Assembly (NCBI RefSeq): GCF_024055895.1
Contig: NZ_JAMXLE010000001.1
Span: forward strand, 62,001-126,000
Direction: 5' to 3'
From: Rhizobium sp. L1K21
GTDB taxonomy: Bacteria > Pseudomonadota > Alphaproteobacteria > Rhizobiales > Rhizobiaceae
Length of the DNA stretch: 64,000 nt
Positions 15,884 through 24,885 of the stretch are shown one piece after another. A program made the translations under genes and the position numbers. The notes under the pieces are model-generated. The model ran no database searches and was not told the origin of the DNA. It saw only the letters and a program-made list of their open reading frames with translations. Positions within the stretch are counted from its first letter, which is position 1; each line of letters begins with the position of its first letter.

Positions 15884-17245
15884 ATGACGAATCTCGAGCT
15901 TCCCAAGGGCATGATCCGCGCTGCCAATGTAACTGGTACGCATGAAGGCTACATGCCGGGCTTCGGAAATGATTTTGAAACCGAGGCTTTGCCCGGTGCT
16001 TTGCCGCAGGGGCAGAACAGCCCGCAAAAGTGCGAATACGGCCTTTACGCAGAGCAGCTTTCCGGGACGGCCTTTACCGCACCACGCGGGCAGAACGAGC
16101 GCACATGGTGCTACCGCATTCGCCCCTCTGTGAAACATACAGGACGCTTCCAGAAGATTGACGTCCCTTATTGGAAGACGGCACCGAATGTGGACCCTGA
16201 CGTCATTTCGCTGGGTCAATACCGTTGGGACCCGGTCGCAATTGGTGATGAACCGCTGACGTGGATCACCGGCATGCGCACCATGACCACGGCAGGCGAT
16301 GTGAACACGCAAGTTGGCATGGCAAGCCATGTCTATCTCGTCACGCAATCGATGAAGGACGAATATTTCTTCTCTGCCGACAGTGAGCTTCTGGTCGTGC
16401 CGCAGGAAGGCAAACTGCGCTTCTGTACCGAGCTTGGGGTGATCGATATCGAGCCGAAGGAAATTGCCATTCTGCCGCGCGGTCTTGTCTACCGCGTCGA
16501 GGTTCTGGAAGGCCCCGCGCGTGGTTTCGTTTGCGAGAACTACGGCCAGAAATTCGATCTGCCGGGGCGTGGTCCGATTGGGGCAAACTGCCTTGCCAAT
16601 CCGCGCGATTTCAAATGCCCGGTGGCCGCTTTCGAAGACCGTGATGCAAAGAGCCGCGTGGTGATCAAGTGGTGCGGGCAATTCCATGAAACGTGGATCG
16701 ATCATTCGCCGCTGGATGTGGTCGCATGGCATGGCAATTACTGCGCCTACAAATACGATTTGCGCACCTACTCGCCTGTGGGTGCGATCCTGTTCGACCA
16801 CCCAGATCCGTCGATTTTCACGGTGCTGACTGCGCCTTCAGGTCAGGAAGGAACGGCCAATATCGATTTCGTTCTCTTCCGTGAGCGTTGGATGGTGGCC
16901 GAGCATTCCTTCCGCCCGCCCTGGTATCACAAGAACATCATGTCGGAATTGATGGGCAATATTTATGGGGTCTACGACGCCAAGCCGCAGGGCTTCGTTC
17001 CAGGCGGCATGAGCCTGCACAATTGCATGTTGCCCCATGGTCCGGATCGCAACGCGTTTGAAGGCGCCTCCAACGAGGTTCTCAAGCCGCATTTCCAGGA
17101 CAACACGATGCAGTTCATGTTCGAAACGCGGTTCCCGCAACATCTGACAGAATTTGCTGCAAAGGAAGCACCATTGCAGGATGACTATATCGATTGCTGG
17201 GATACACTGGACAAGAAGTTCGACGGTACGCCGGGCTTGAAATAA
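15884..17245 (+). CDS. hmgA: Homogentisate 1,2-dioxygenase
   Basis: A 453-residue protein matching the family length. It carries [16 protein letters not shown] near the start and the iron ligands H349 and E355 (WYHKNIMSE) and H385 (CMLPHGPD). The enzyme opens the ring of homogentisate with O2 to give maleylacetoacetate. ATG 15884 was chosen because GGAGG precedes it at 15871-15875; a longer frame from GTG 15836 would run through the promoter. It is the first gene of a five-gene operon under the tandem MarR-type operators. Confidence 0.96.
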   Translation: MTNLELPKGMIRAANVTGTHEGYMPGFGNDFETEALPGALPQGQNSPQKCEYGLYAEQLSGTAFTAPRGQNERTWCYRIRPSVKHTGRFQKIDVPYWKTAPNVDPDVISLGQYRWDPVAIGDEPLTWITGMRTMTTAGDVNTQVGMASHVYLVTQSMKDEYFFSADSELLVVPQEGKLRFCTELGVIDIEPKEIAILPRGLVYRVEVLEGPARGFVCENYGQKFDLPGRGPIGANCLANPRDFKCPVAAFEDRDAKSRVVIKWCGQFHETWIDHSPLDVVAWHGNYCAYKYDLRTYSPVGAILFDHPDPSIFTVLTAPSGQEGTANIDFVLFRERWMVAEHSFRPPWYHKNIMSELMGNIYGVYDAKPQGFVPGGMSLHNCMLPHGPDRNAFEGASNEVLKPHFQDNTMQFMFETRFPQHLTEFAAKEAPLQDDYIDCWDTLDKKFDGTPGLK

Positions 17246-17280
17246 CGGGTTCAAAACCGACAAAAATACAGGGAGAGACA

Positions 17281-18300
17281 ATGAAACTCGCAACATTGAG
17301 GGATTCGACGCGTGATGGGAAACTCGTGGTCGTGTCCAAGGACCTGACCCGCTGTTCCGAAGTCGGTCATATTGCGCGAACGCTGCAGGCAGCGCTGGAC
17401 GATTGGGAACATGCCGGGCCACGTCTGGCACGTGTGGCCGAAGGGCTGGAAACAGGCTCTCAGCCTTCCATGCGGTTTCACGAGCATGATGCCGCCTCGC
17501 CCTTGCCGCGCGCTTATCAATGGGCCGATGGTTCGGCCTATGTGAACCATGTGGAACTGGTCCGTAAGGCGCGCAACGCCGAAATGCCTGAAAGCTTCTG
17601 GACCGATCCCTTGATGTATCAGGGCGGCTCCGACAGTTTCCTGGACCCGCGCGGCGACATTGTAATGGCTGACGATCAGGCCTTCGGCATTGACATGGAG
17701 GGCGAAGTTGCCGTGATAGTCGATGACGTGCCGATGGGGGCTTCAGCAGAAGAAGCACGCGACGCCATCCGTCTCGTCATGCTTGTCAACGATGTTTCAT
17801 TGCGCGGTCTCATACCTGCCGAACTTGGCAAGGGGTTCGGCTTCTTCCAATCAAAACCCTCTTCGGCTTTCTCGCCGGTGGCGGTCACGCCTGATGAACT
17901 CGGTGATGCGTGGAAGGATGGCAAGGTGCATCTGCCGCTTTGCGTCGATTACAACGGCAAGCCGTTCGGTCGCGCCAATGCCGGGGTCGATATGACCTTC
18001 GATTTCGGCCAACTCGTTGCGCATGCAGCCAAAACCCGTCCGCTCTGTGCCGGAACGATTGTTGGCTCGGGTACAGTGTCCAACAAGCTTGATGGTGGTC
18101 CCGGAAAGCCTGTTTCGGAAGGCGGTGCGGGCTATTCCTGCATTGCGGAAATCCGCACGATCGAGACCATCAACGATGGCAAGCCAAAGACGCCATTCAT
18201 GAAATTCGGCGATACGGTGCGTATCGAGATGAAGGACAAGAGCGGTCATTCCATCTTCGGCGCCATCGAGCAGACCGTCAGGAAATACGAAAAAAATTAA
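17281..18300 (+). CDS. Fumarylacetoacetate hydrolase family protein
   Basis: A 339-residue protein starting MKLATLRDSTRDGKLVVVSKD. The FAH fold shows its metal ligands in DMEGEVAVIVDD (E-x-E) and LVNDVSLR (D), with the YQGGSDSF loop and VGSGTVSNK further on. It hydrolyses fumarylacetoacetate to fumarate and acetoacetate, completing the pathway. It is shorter than the ~420-residue eukaryotic-type enzyme, as is usual for this bacterial type. GGGAGAGA before ATG 17281 fixes the start. Confidence 0.9.
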   Translation: MKLATLRDSTRDGKLVVVSKDLTRCSEVGHIARTLQAALDDWEHAGPRLARVAEGLETGSQPSMRFHEHDAASPLPRAYQWADGSAYVNHVELVRKARNAEMPESFWTDPLMYQGGSDSFLDPRGDIVMADDQAFGIDMEGEVAVIVDDVPMGASAEEARDAIRLVMLVNDVSLRGLIPAELGKGFGFFQSKPSSAFSPVAVTPDELGDAWKDGKVHLPLCVDYNGKPFGRANAGVDMTFDFGQLVAHAAKTRPLCAGTIVGSGTVSNKLDGGPGKPVSEGGAGYSCIAEIRTIETINDGKPKTPFMKFGDTVRIEMKDKSGHSIFGAIEQTVRKYEKN

Positions 18301-18307
18301 GCTTTGG

Positions 18308-18336
18308 GGGTGAGCAGGCGAAACCGTCTGCTCCCC
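18308..18336 (+). terminator. Intercistronic hairpin after the FAH gene
   Basis: GGG-T-GAGCAG (18308-18317) pairs with CTGCTCCCC (18328-18336), with a one-base bulge, and is followed by TTAAAA. There is no proper U tract, so it is more likely an attenuator or a processing and stability element than a full terminator. Confidence 0.4.
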
Positions 18337-18364
18337 TTAAAAGACCAAAAAGGAGAGAATACCC

Positions 18365-19315
18365 ATGGCAAAGGCATTTGCTTCGCAAGGCGACATGGCA
18401 GAGAAAAAGATCAGCTTCACGGAAGTGGGTGAAGGGCTTTATGCCTTTACCGCCGAGGGCGATCCCAACACTGGCGTGATCATCGGCGACGAGAGCGTGA
18501 TGATCGTGGAGGCGCAGGCAACCCCGCGCCTTGCCCGCAAGGTGATGGAATGCGTGCGTTCAGTGACCGACAAGCCGATCTCGCATCTGGTGCTGACCCA
18601 TTATCATGCCGTTCGGGTGCTGGGCGCTTCCGCCTACGGCGCGCGGGAAATCATCATGTCCGACGTTGCAGCTTCGATGGTCGAAGAGCGCGGCCAGGAA
18701 GACTGGGATTCCGAATTCGGCCGTTTTCCGCGCCTCTTCCAGGGGCATGAAGAGATTCCGGGGCTGACGCGCCCGACAACCACGTTCTCCGAGCAGATGA
18801 CCGTTTATCTCGGCAAGCGCCGCGTCGATATCATGAAGCTCGGGCGGGCGCATACGGCTGGCGATGCGGTGATCTGGGTTCCCGATCAGGAGGTGATGTT
18901 TACCGGCGACATCGTGGAATATCATTCTGCCTGCTATTGCGGCGATGGTCATTTCAACGACTGGTCCGACACGCTCGCCAACATTGCGGCATTCGAGCCG
19001 AAGAGTATTGCGCCGGGCCGTGGTGACGCGCTGGTGGGCGAAGAGATGGTCGCAAAAGCAATCGCCAATACGGCTGATTTCGTTGAGAGTACCTACAAGC
19101 CGGTGGCCAAGGTTGTTGCCCGTGGCGGCACGCTGAAGGAAGCCTGGGATGCGGTTCGCGCCGAATGCGATCCAAAGTTCGCCGACTACGCCATCTACGA
19201 GCATTGCCTGCCCTTCAACGTTGCGCGCGCTTATGACGAGGCAAGAGGCATCGATACGCCGCGCATCTGGACGGCGGAACGTGACCAGCAAATGTGGGCT
19301 GATCTGCAGGGCTGA
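18365..19315 (+). CDS. MBL-fold metallo-hydrolase with altered zinc motif
   Basis: A 316-residue beta-lactamase-fold protein in the homogentisate operon. The usual HxHxDH motif reads H79-Y-H81-A-V-R84, so the two ligands of the second zinc (Asp, His) are missing. The later His in GRAHTAGDAV and the Asp in MFTGDIV are kept. A mono-zinc site is therefore expected. The reaction is unknown; a thioester or lactone hydrolase acting on a pathway intermediate or overflow product is possible. AAGGAGAG precedes ATG 18365. Confidence 0.75.
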   Translation: MAKAFASQGDMAEKKISFTEVGEGLYAFTAEGDPNTGVIIGDESVMIVEAQATPRLARKVMECVRSVTDKPISHLVLTHYHAVRVLGASAYGAREIIMSDVAASMVEERGQEDWDSEFGRFPRLFQGHEEIPGLTRPTTTFSEQMTVYLGKRRVDIMKLGRAHTAGDAVIWVPDQEVMFTGDIVEYHSACYCGDGHFNDWSDTLANIAAFEPKSIAPGRGDALVGEEMVAKAIANTADFVESTYKPVAKVVARGGTLKEAWDAVRAECDPKFADYAIYEHCLPFNVARAYDEARGIDTPRIWTAERDQQMWADLQG

Positions 19316-19335
19316 GCCTGCAGACGGGAGGAGAC

Positions 19336-20943
19336 ATGGGAAAGCTTTTTGAAACGCCGCTCTACCCCTATCGGCGGTCGAGCGATCAGGACGCGCATGC
19401 GCCAGTGCGCCACGCGGTCGTGGTGGTGGGTGCCGGGCCCGTTGGCCTTGCTGTTGCCGTCGATCTTGCGTTGCAGGGTGTCGAGGTTGTGGTTCTGGAT
19501 GAGAACGACAAGGTGAGCTGGGGCTCGCGAGCGATCTGTTTTGCAAAACGTCCCTTGGAAATACTCGACAGGCTGGGTTGCGCCCTGCCGATGGTCGAGA
19601 GGGGGGTCAAATGGAACCTCGGCAAAGTCTTTTTCGATGATCGGCAGATCTATGAATTCAATCTGCTGGCCGAGAAGGGACACCGTCATCCCGCCTTTAT
19701 CAATCTGCAGCAATATTATTTCGAGACGGACCTGGTGAGCCGGTTGCGGGAACTGCAGGCCGAGGGCAAGCCGATCGATCTGCGCGGTTGCAGCAAGGTT
19801 CTTTCAGTTGAGCAGGATGCCGACAAAGCGACCATTCAAGTGGACACCCCGGAAGGCCCTTACACCATTGAGGCCGACTGGCTGATTGCTTGTGATGGAG
19901 CCGGTTCGCCGGTTCGCAAGATGCTGGGCCTTGATTTCGTCGGTCGCATCTTTGAAGACAATTTCCTGATTGCCGATGTGGTGATGGAGGCTGAATTTCC
20001 GACCGAGCGCTGGTTCTGGTTCGACCCGCCGTTCAACCGCGGGCAATCTGCGCTTCTGCACAAGCAGCCGGACAATGTCTGGCGTATCGATTTTCAGCTC
20101 GGCTGGGATATCGACCGCGAGGAAGAGCTGAAGCCTGAAAATATCGACAAGCGGCTTCGGGCGATGTTGGGTGCCGATATCAGCTACCAGCTGGAGTGGA
20201 GTTCTATTTATACATTCCAGTGTCGCCGCATGGAGAAATTCCACGAAGGCCGGGTGATCTTTGCGGGCGACGCCGCCCATCAGGTGTCGCCTTTCGGCGC
20301 GCGTGGTGCCAATTCCGGCATTCAGGATGCGGATAATCTCGCCTGGAAGTTGAAGCTGATCATTGACGGCAAAGCCCCCGCAAGCCTGCTTGAGACCTAT
20401 GACAGCGAGCGGATTTATGGTGCGGACGAGAATATCCTCAACTCATCGCGCTCGACCGACTTCATCACGCCGAAATCGGACATGAGCCGGGTTTTCCGCG
20501 ATGCGGTGCTTGAGCTTGCCGAACACTACGAGGGCATGCGGCCCATGGTGAACTCGGGGCGACTTTCGGTGCCCTGCACCTATGACGGCTCTCCGTTGAA
20601 TGGCGCGGATTGCGACAAGATGCCGGCGCGCACGCGTCCGGGCTCTCCCGTCGTCGATCTGCCCGTCGGCAACCGCTTTCTGCTGAACCTGCTTGGGAGC
20701 GAATTTTATCTGCTGACCATTGATGCGGAAGCGCCCGCTGCCCTGGATGTCGAGGGTGTTTCAGTCAAGCGAATTGCCCTCAATACGGCGGATGAAGCGG
20801 AAGACTATCTGCAGCAGCGTTATCTCGGTGACGCTTCCTCAGCTGTCTATCTCATCCGGCCCGACCAGCATGTTGTCGCACGCTGGGAGCATTTTGCAGA
20901 AAACGATGTCCGGAAGGCGCTTTTGAAAGCGATCGGGAGGTAG
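19336..20943 (+). CDS. FAD-dependent aromatic hydroxylase, probably 3-hydroxyphenylacetate 6-hydroxylase large component
   Basis: A 535-residue class A flavin monooxygenase of the MhpA/TfdB type. It has a Rossmann GAGPVG at 32-37, a DG motif (WLIACDGAGSPVRK) and a GD motif (GRVIFAGDAAHQVSPFGARGANSGIQDADNLAWKL). The C-terminal ~140 residues carry the thioredoxin-like domain usual for phenol hydroxylases. In a homogentisate operon the expected substrate is 3-hydroxyphenylacetate, giving homogentisate. Pseudomonas putida U uses a flavoprotein (MhaA) plus a small partner for this, and here too a 66-residue protein follows 3 bp later. Substrate is inferred from context. Confidence 0.8.
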   Translation: MGKLFETPLYPYRRSSDQDAHAPVRHAVVVVGAGPVGLAVAVDLALQGVEVVVLDENDKVSWGSRAICFAKRPLEILDRLGCALPMVERGVKWNLGKVFFDDRQIYEFNLLAEKGHRHPAFINLQQYYFETDLVSRLRELQAEGKPIDLRGCSKVLSVEQDADKATIQVDTPEGPYTIEADWLIACDGAGSPVRKMLGLDFVGRIFEDNFLIADVVMEAEFPTERWFWFDPPFNRGQSALLHKQPDNVWRIDFQLGWDIDREEELKPENIDKRLRAMLGADISYQLEWSSIYTFQCRRMEKFHEGRVIFAGDAAHQVSPFGARGANSGIQDADNLAWKLKLIIDGKAPASLLETYDSERIYGADENILNSSRSTDFITPKSDMSRVFRDAVLELAEHYEGMRPMVNSGRLSVPCTYDGSPLNGADCDKMPARTRPGSPVVDLPVGNRFLLNLLGSEFYLLTIDAEAPAALDVEGVSVKRIALNTADEAEDYLQQRYLGDASSAVYLIRPDQHVVARWEHFAENDVRKALLKAIGR

Positions 20944-20946
20944 AAG

Positions 20947-21147
20947 ATGGGCTTGCTCAAAACCAACGCAAACATTGCCGGACCGGATGAGTTCTATTCC
21001 GAGCTGATTGCTGCACATGAGGGTCTGACGAAGGCACAGAGTGACGCTCTGAATGCGCGTCTGATCCTGCTGCTTGCCAATCATATAGGGGATCGCGCGG
21101 TTCTTTCCGAGGCTCTCAAAGCGGCATCCATTCGCCATTCCTCATGA
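20947..21147 (+). CDS. Small DUF2783-family protein, likely partner of the flavin hydroxylase
   Basis: A 66-residue protein with the DUF2783 pattern: PDEFYSELIAAHEGLTKAQSDALNARLILLLANHIGD. No signal peptide or metal motif is present; it should fold as a small helical bundle. It starts 3 bp after the flavin monooxygenase, which suggests 1:1 co-expression and a coupling or effector role like MhaB of the 3-hydroxyphenylacetate system. It is the last gene of the hmg operon. Confidence 0.8.
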   Translation: MGLLKTNANIAGPDEFYSELIAAHEGLTKAQSDALNARLILLLANHIGDRAVLSEALKAASIRHSS

Positions 21148-21335
21148 CGAACACCAGTCCGAGTTTTGTCATTGGCCAGCACGTTCTACGAAGCGTGAGC
21201 CAACGGCTTTCCTTTTTGGCATTTCCGGCTCTGCTTTTTGCGATATCAGGGAAGGTGTAAGTCCACCGGCATTGCGCGCTCTTGATCTTGCGGAAGCTTT
21301 CTTATCAATTGATATTGGCCGTGTGCATTTTCTGC

Positions 21336-21360
21336 GGAACCAAATGCGCTCTTGAGCGTT
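21336..21360 (+). promoter_or_regulatory. Candidate sigma-EcfG promoter for the lipid kinase gene
   Basis: GGAAC (21336-21340), 16-bp spacer, CGTT (21357-21360), 62 bp before ATG 21423. This matches the alphaproteobacterial general stress consensus exactly. Confidence 0.75.
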
Positions 21361-21422
21361 TAAGAGGCTTCGGCGTGGATAGTGCAAACGGTCAGGGAAA
21401 TTGAAGCGGCTTCGGGAAGACA

Positions 21423-22337
21423 ATGCGACTTGCGGCTATTGTAAACGCTAAGGGCGGGTCGTTACGGACAGCAGATTTTGATATGTTCAGCCGGCATTTG
21501 CGGGAGGTTTTCACGCAGGCTGGTGATCGCGTCGATGTTATCAAGGTCAAGGGGCCGGATCTTCCGGGGAAGCTTGAGGACGTCTTCTCCGATTCTCAGT
21601 ATGATGGCGTCATCGCCGCAGGCGGTGACGGGACAATTTCGTTGGCGGCGTCGCATGCCTGGAAAAGCGGCAAACTGCTCCTGCCAATTCCCGCCGGCAC
21701 AATGAACCTGTTTACGCGGGGTCTGGGGATTGAACCGGACATTTTCACTGCAGTAGAACAGCTCGCAGACGGTCGGGACATGGCGTGCGATCTCGTTACA
21801 GCCAACGACTATCCCTTCATTCATCAGTTTTCGGTGGGCCTGCAGCCCAAGATGATCCGTCTGCGGGCCTCCATGCCTTATCGCACGCGCATCGGGAAGA
21901 TACTTGCAAGCACCCGCGCCACCTTTTATGCGTTCCGTTCCCGGCGCAATGTCGAGGCTCGTGTTTTCTGCGATGATGAAGAAGTCGGATCAGGCGAATA
22001 CGGGCTGATCGCGGTATCAAACAACGTCTTTGGACCCGGGCATCTCCCTTATTCCGATCACCCGAACGAGGGCAAACTGGGCGTCTATATCGTTCCCCCC
22101 TTGCCGTTCGCCGGTCTCCTGAGTGTTTCATTCTCGATATTGACGGGGCAATGGAGCCAGCATCCTGCTGTGCAGTTCAAGGCGGCGAAGGATGTACGCT
22201 TGCAGTTTTTGAGCGTAACCCGTCGCGTTCGCGCTTCGATTGACGGAGAATTGCAGCTTGTTGGCGAAGAGGTTTCATTTCGCGTGCATGAAAAGGCATT
22301 CACAGTCCGTGTGCCAAAGGAGGTCGCACCGCGATGA
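21423..22337 (+). CDS. Diacylglycerol kinase-family lipid kinase
   Basis: A 304-residue protein. The DAGK catalytic domain is clear: IVNAKGG at the start, GGDGT at 67-71 (nucleotide loop) and PAGTMNLFTRGLGI. The C-terminal half is the YegS/BmrU-like beta-sandwich. The family phosphorylates diacylglycerol, phosphatidylglycerol or sphingoid lipids at the inner membrane; the substrate cannot be told from sequence. A perfect EcfG-type promoter precedes it, making it a stress-induced lipid kinase. Confidence 0.88.
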   Translation: MRLAAIVNAKGGSLRTADFDMFSRHLREVFTQAGDRVDVIKVKGPDLPGKLEDVFSDSQYDGVIAAGGDGTISLAASHAWKSGKLLLPIPAGTMNLFTRGLGIEPDIFTAVEQLADGRDMACDLVTANDYPFIHQFSVGLQPKMIRLRASMPYRTRIGKILASTRATFYAFRSRRNVEARVFCDDEEVGSGEYGLIAVSNNVFGPGHLPYSDHPNEGKLGVYIVPPLPFAGLLSVSFSILTGQWSQHPAVQFKAAKDVRLQFLSVTRRVRASIDGELQLVGEEVSFRVHEKAFTVRVPKEVAPR

Positions 22338-22447
22338 TCCGGTTTACACTGCCCAATTGCCACATATTATGGATATTTGCCTGTTATTTGGGGATGGTAG
22401 AAGGTAAGACTGAGTGATGCTACAACGAAATCAAAGGTTTGTGTTCT

Positions 22448-23536
22448 GTGAACTCGCCTGAAAAGTCCGAAGACGCAAATATCCGCGTTCTCTACATTGA
22501 TGATGATATAACCCTTGCGGAATTGGCCAAGCGCAAATTGACGCGCTCGGGCGCGGACGTGGTTCATACGCAGGATGCGGATGAAGCGATTGAAATTCTT
22601 TCAGCTTCAGTTTTCGATGTCGTTGTGCTCGACCATTATCTAGGCAATATGACCGGGCATCAGGTGCTGGGGCGCTTCAAGGAAATGGCGCTGCGTGTGC
22701 CGGTGGTTTACATCACCGGTTCCAGCGAGGCGAGTGTGGCAATCGATGCGATGAAGAATGGCGCGTCGGATTATGTCATCAAGAGCGTTGCCGATGATTT
22801 TTTTCCGCTTTTGGCCGATGCCATCAAGCAGACAGTTGCCAATGCGCGTCTTCGTGCTGAAAAAGAAAAGGCCGATGAAGAAATCCGCATCGCCAAGGAC
22901 CGCGCCGAATCACTGCTGTCTGAAATGAACCATCGGGTGGCAAACAGCCTGGCGCTGGTGGCAGGCCTCCTGCGGCTGCAGATCAATAATACCGATGATG
23001 AAAACACCCGCCATGCGCTGAATGAAACGCAGGCGCGCATTACCGCCATCGCGGCCATGCACCGCAGTCTCTATGCCTCCGACAATGTCAGCGAAGTGCA
23101 TATCAAGCCCTATCTCGGGGAGATCACGCGCGATCTGGCAATGACAGTGGGCAAGCCCAATGGCGGCCCGACGCTGAAAACGGAAATCGACGAGCTTGAT
23201 CTGCCAGCCGATAAATCCGTGTCCGTCGGCATGATTGTCTCGGAACTTGTCACGAATGCCTATAAATATGCCTATCCCGACGGTGAAGCCGGGGAGATAC
23301 GGGTGAAACTCACCAAGCACGACGAAAGCCGGGCGACATTGCTTGTTGAAGATGATGGCGTGGGTTTGAACCATGCGCGGCCCAATTCGGCCTCAACCGG
23401 CCTTGGAAGCAAAATCGTGAAAACCATGGCGGCCTCCCTGGGGCGCGGTATTACTCAAGGGGACCGGGAGCGGGGCACCTCGATTGCAGTCGATATTGAT
23501 CTGACCGCGCCATCCAGCACCCCCAATCACGCTTAG
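22448..23536 (+). CDS. Receiver-histidine kinase hybrid (REC + HisKA_2/HATPase)
   Basis: A 362-residue soluble protein. An N-terminal receiver (acidic pair in YIDDD, phospho-acceptor D62 in VVLDHYLG) is joined by a coiled coil (about 130-155) to a HisKA_2 dimerisation domain with H162 (LLSEMNHRVANSLALVAGLL) and a HATPase domain (LVTNAYKYAYPDG, DDGVGL, GLGSKIV). The order REC-kinase means its activity is set by another kinase. HisKA_2/HWE kinases feed PhyR in general stress systems, and phyR, nepR and ecfG are close. GTG 22448 was chosen with AAAGG upstream; a TTG 9 bases earlier is possible. Confidence 0.85.
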   Translation: MNSPEKSEDANIRVLYIDDDITLAELAKRKLTRSGADVVHTQDADEAIEILSASVFDVVVLDHYLGNMTGHQVLGRFKEMALRVPVVYITGSSEASVAIDAMKNGASDYVIKSVADDFFPLLADAIKQTVANARLRAEKEKADEEIRIAKDRAESLLSEMNHRVANSLALVAGLLRLQINNTDDENTRHALNETQARITAIAAMHRSLYASDNVSEVHIKPYLGEITRDLAMTVGKPNGGPTLKTEIDELDLPADKSVSVGMIVSELVTNAYKYAYPDGEAGEIRVKLTKHDESRATLLVEDDGVGLNHARPNSASTGLGSKIVKTMAASLGRGITQGDRERGTSIAVDIDLTAPSSTPNHA

Positions 23537-23545
23537 AAAACCGCT

Positions 23546-24301
23546 CTACAGAAATGGACGCGGTTCGCCTTCCTCAGGCGGGGTCCATTCTGCAACGGTA
23601 CAAAGACCTTCCTGGTCAAGCACGTTGCAGCCCTTGTCCTGCCAGGAAATCAGTTTCTGGTCAGCGAGTTTGCGCAGTGTCTTGTTGGTGTGAACCAGGG
23701 ACAGGCCGAGCATGTCTGCAATGAGGTCCTGGGTCACAGGCAGGTGCGTCTTTTTGGGTGAGATCAAACCGGAGGCAGTGCCGCGTTCATACAGGAATGC
23801 CAACAGGTAAGCTGCCCGCTCCAAGGCTGTGCGGCGACCCACGCTCAGCAGGTGCTCGTCCAGCATGAATTCCTCGCGGGCAGCAAGCCAGGTTATGTCA
23901 AAAGCCAATTGAGCGTGTTTCTCGAAGAGAGAAAAGACGCGGTCGCGTTCGAAAATGCAAAGCCGCATCTTGGTGAGCGCTTCCACGCTGTGATCCATCT
24001 GGTCCAGGATTGCGCCCTGCAGACCGACCAGATCGCCGGGTACGATGAAGTTGATGACCTGACGGCGACCGTCCTCCATCGTCTTGTATCGGAAGCCCCA
24101 GCCGTCCAGCACTGTAAAGAGGTGCGGGCTGAAGGAGCCTTCGGCCGCAATCGTCGTTCCAGGCTCGCAGTTCAGCTCACCTGATTTGAACTTTGCTATG
24201 AATTTGGCCTCTGCAGGGGAAGAGAACGTCCTGTAGCCCTTTAGTTCTCGCAGTGAACAGCTTTCGCAGCCTGTCTTGGGTAATTTGACCGTTTCTTCCA
24301 T
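23546..24301 (-). CDS. Crp/Fnr-family transcription regulator
   Basis: A 251-residue protein. It has a cyclic-nucleotide-binding-like beta roll (FSSPAEAKFIAKFKSGELNCEPGTTIAAEGSFSPHLFTVLDGW), a long dimer helix and a C-terminal Crp HTH (LPVTQDLIADMLGLSLVHTNKTLRKLADQKLI). The N-terminus has C-x2-C (GCESCSL) and one further cysteine at about 44, fewer than the four ligands of a true FNR cluster, so oxygen sensing by Fe-S is doubtful. It is divergent from the single-domain receiver gene and converges on the receiver-kinase hybrid. Confidence 0.88.
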   Translation of the reverse strand: MEETVKLPKTGCESCSLRELKGYRTFSSPAEAKFIAKFKSGELNCEPGTTIAAEGSFSPHLFTVLDGWGFRYKTMEDGRRQVINFIVPGDLVGLQGAILDQMDHSVEALTKMRLCIFERDRVFSLFEKHAQLAFDITWLAAREEFMLDEHLLSVGRRTALERAAYLLAFLYERGTASGLISPKKTHLPVTQDLIADMLGLSLVHTNKTLRKLADQKLISWQDKGCNVLDQEGLCTVAEWTPPEEGEPRPFL

Positions 24302-24495
24302 ATATTTCCGACCTTATTTCACAAAAGCAAAATTGCGGGCGCGGTATTTTGTTCCCGAAAACGACGTTGAGTATGTCTTTTTTAAATGACGGTCCTTCTG
24401 AAAACGCGTTTGGTTAATGCTTCGGGCGTCGGAGTTGAACACGTGCAACCGGCGCTTGGTGCGTTTGCACAGGCCGCCAGATTGGCGAAGGAATT

Positions 24496-24858
24496 ATGGA
24501 TAAAGATATATTGAGCATCCTCATTGCTGATGATCAGCCTCTGATTGCGATGGAGCTTGAGCGGATTTTGAACGAGACAATGCCATGCACGATCTCGATC
24601 TGTCATGGCAGCGCTTTGGGAAGTGCGCTGCAGAGCGGTCGGTTCGACCTGGTTTTTGTGGATGCGGCACCGTTGGAGTCGGGATATTCCCATCAGTTTG
24701 CCCAGATCAACAAGACAGGGGCGGGCGTAGTATTCCTTTCGTCATACCCAAAGCTTGTTTCGGCACTATCGCTGCTTTCGCCGCGCGGTATCATCGAAAA
24801 GCCGTTCGACGAATGGGAAATTCGAAACCGTCTCAATGCCTGGATCGTGAGGCCGTAA
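24496..24858 (+). CDS. Single-domain response regulator
   Basis: A 120-residue receiver-only protein: ADDQ acidic pair at 11-14, phospho-acceptor D56 (LVFVDAAP), switch Ser (VVFLSSYP) and K102 (IIEKPF). It has no output domain, so it acts by protein contact or as a phosphate sink, as known for single-domain receivers in alphaproteobacterial general stress signalling. It ends 15 bp from the ecfG stop, on the opposite strand. Confidence 0.85.
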   Translation: MDKDILSILIADDQPLIAMELERILNETMPCTISICHGSALGSALQSGRFDLVFVDAAPLESGYSHQFAQINKTGAGVVFLSSYPKLVSALSLLSPRGIIEKPFDEWEIRNRLNAWIVRP

Positions 24859-24885
24859 AACAAAGTTTCGCAGTTAACTTGCGAA
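24857..24885. terminator. Shared hairpin between receiver gene and ecfG
   Basis: TTCGCA (24867-24872) pairs with TGCGAA (24880-24885), with a 7-base loop, overlapping the ecfG stop. On the minus strand a U-rich run (CTTTGTTTTA) follows, so it best fits termination of ecfG. Confidence 0.5.

Noticed and set aside
15482-16801. A 439-codon minus-strand open frame opposite hmgA that runs into marR.
   Set aside because: It would cross the promoter and operators and overlaps two certain genes.
21148-21422. The gap between the DUF2783 gene and the lipid kinase, scanned for a gene remnant; a minus-strand frame of 84 codons spans it.
   Set aside because: The frame is basic and featureless. The region is better explained as operon end plus EcfG promoter.
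24331-24355. GTTCC upstream of the crp-like gene, considered as an EcfG promoter.
   Set aside because: The sequence 16-17 bp away is AATT or AAAT, which matches neither CGTT nor CATT on the needed strand.
24424-24445. TTGAACACGTGCAA-like inverted sequence near the crp-like and receiver genes, considered as an FNR/CRP box.
   Set aside because: It departs from the TTGAT-N4-ATCAA pattern and its position relative to the starts is not informative.
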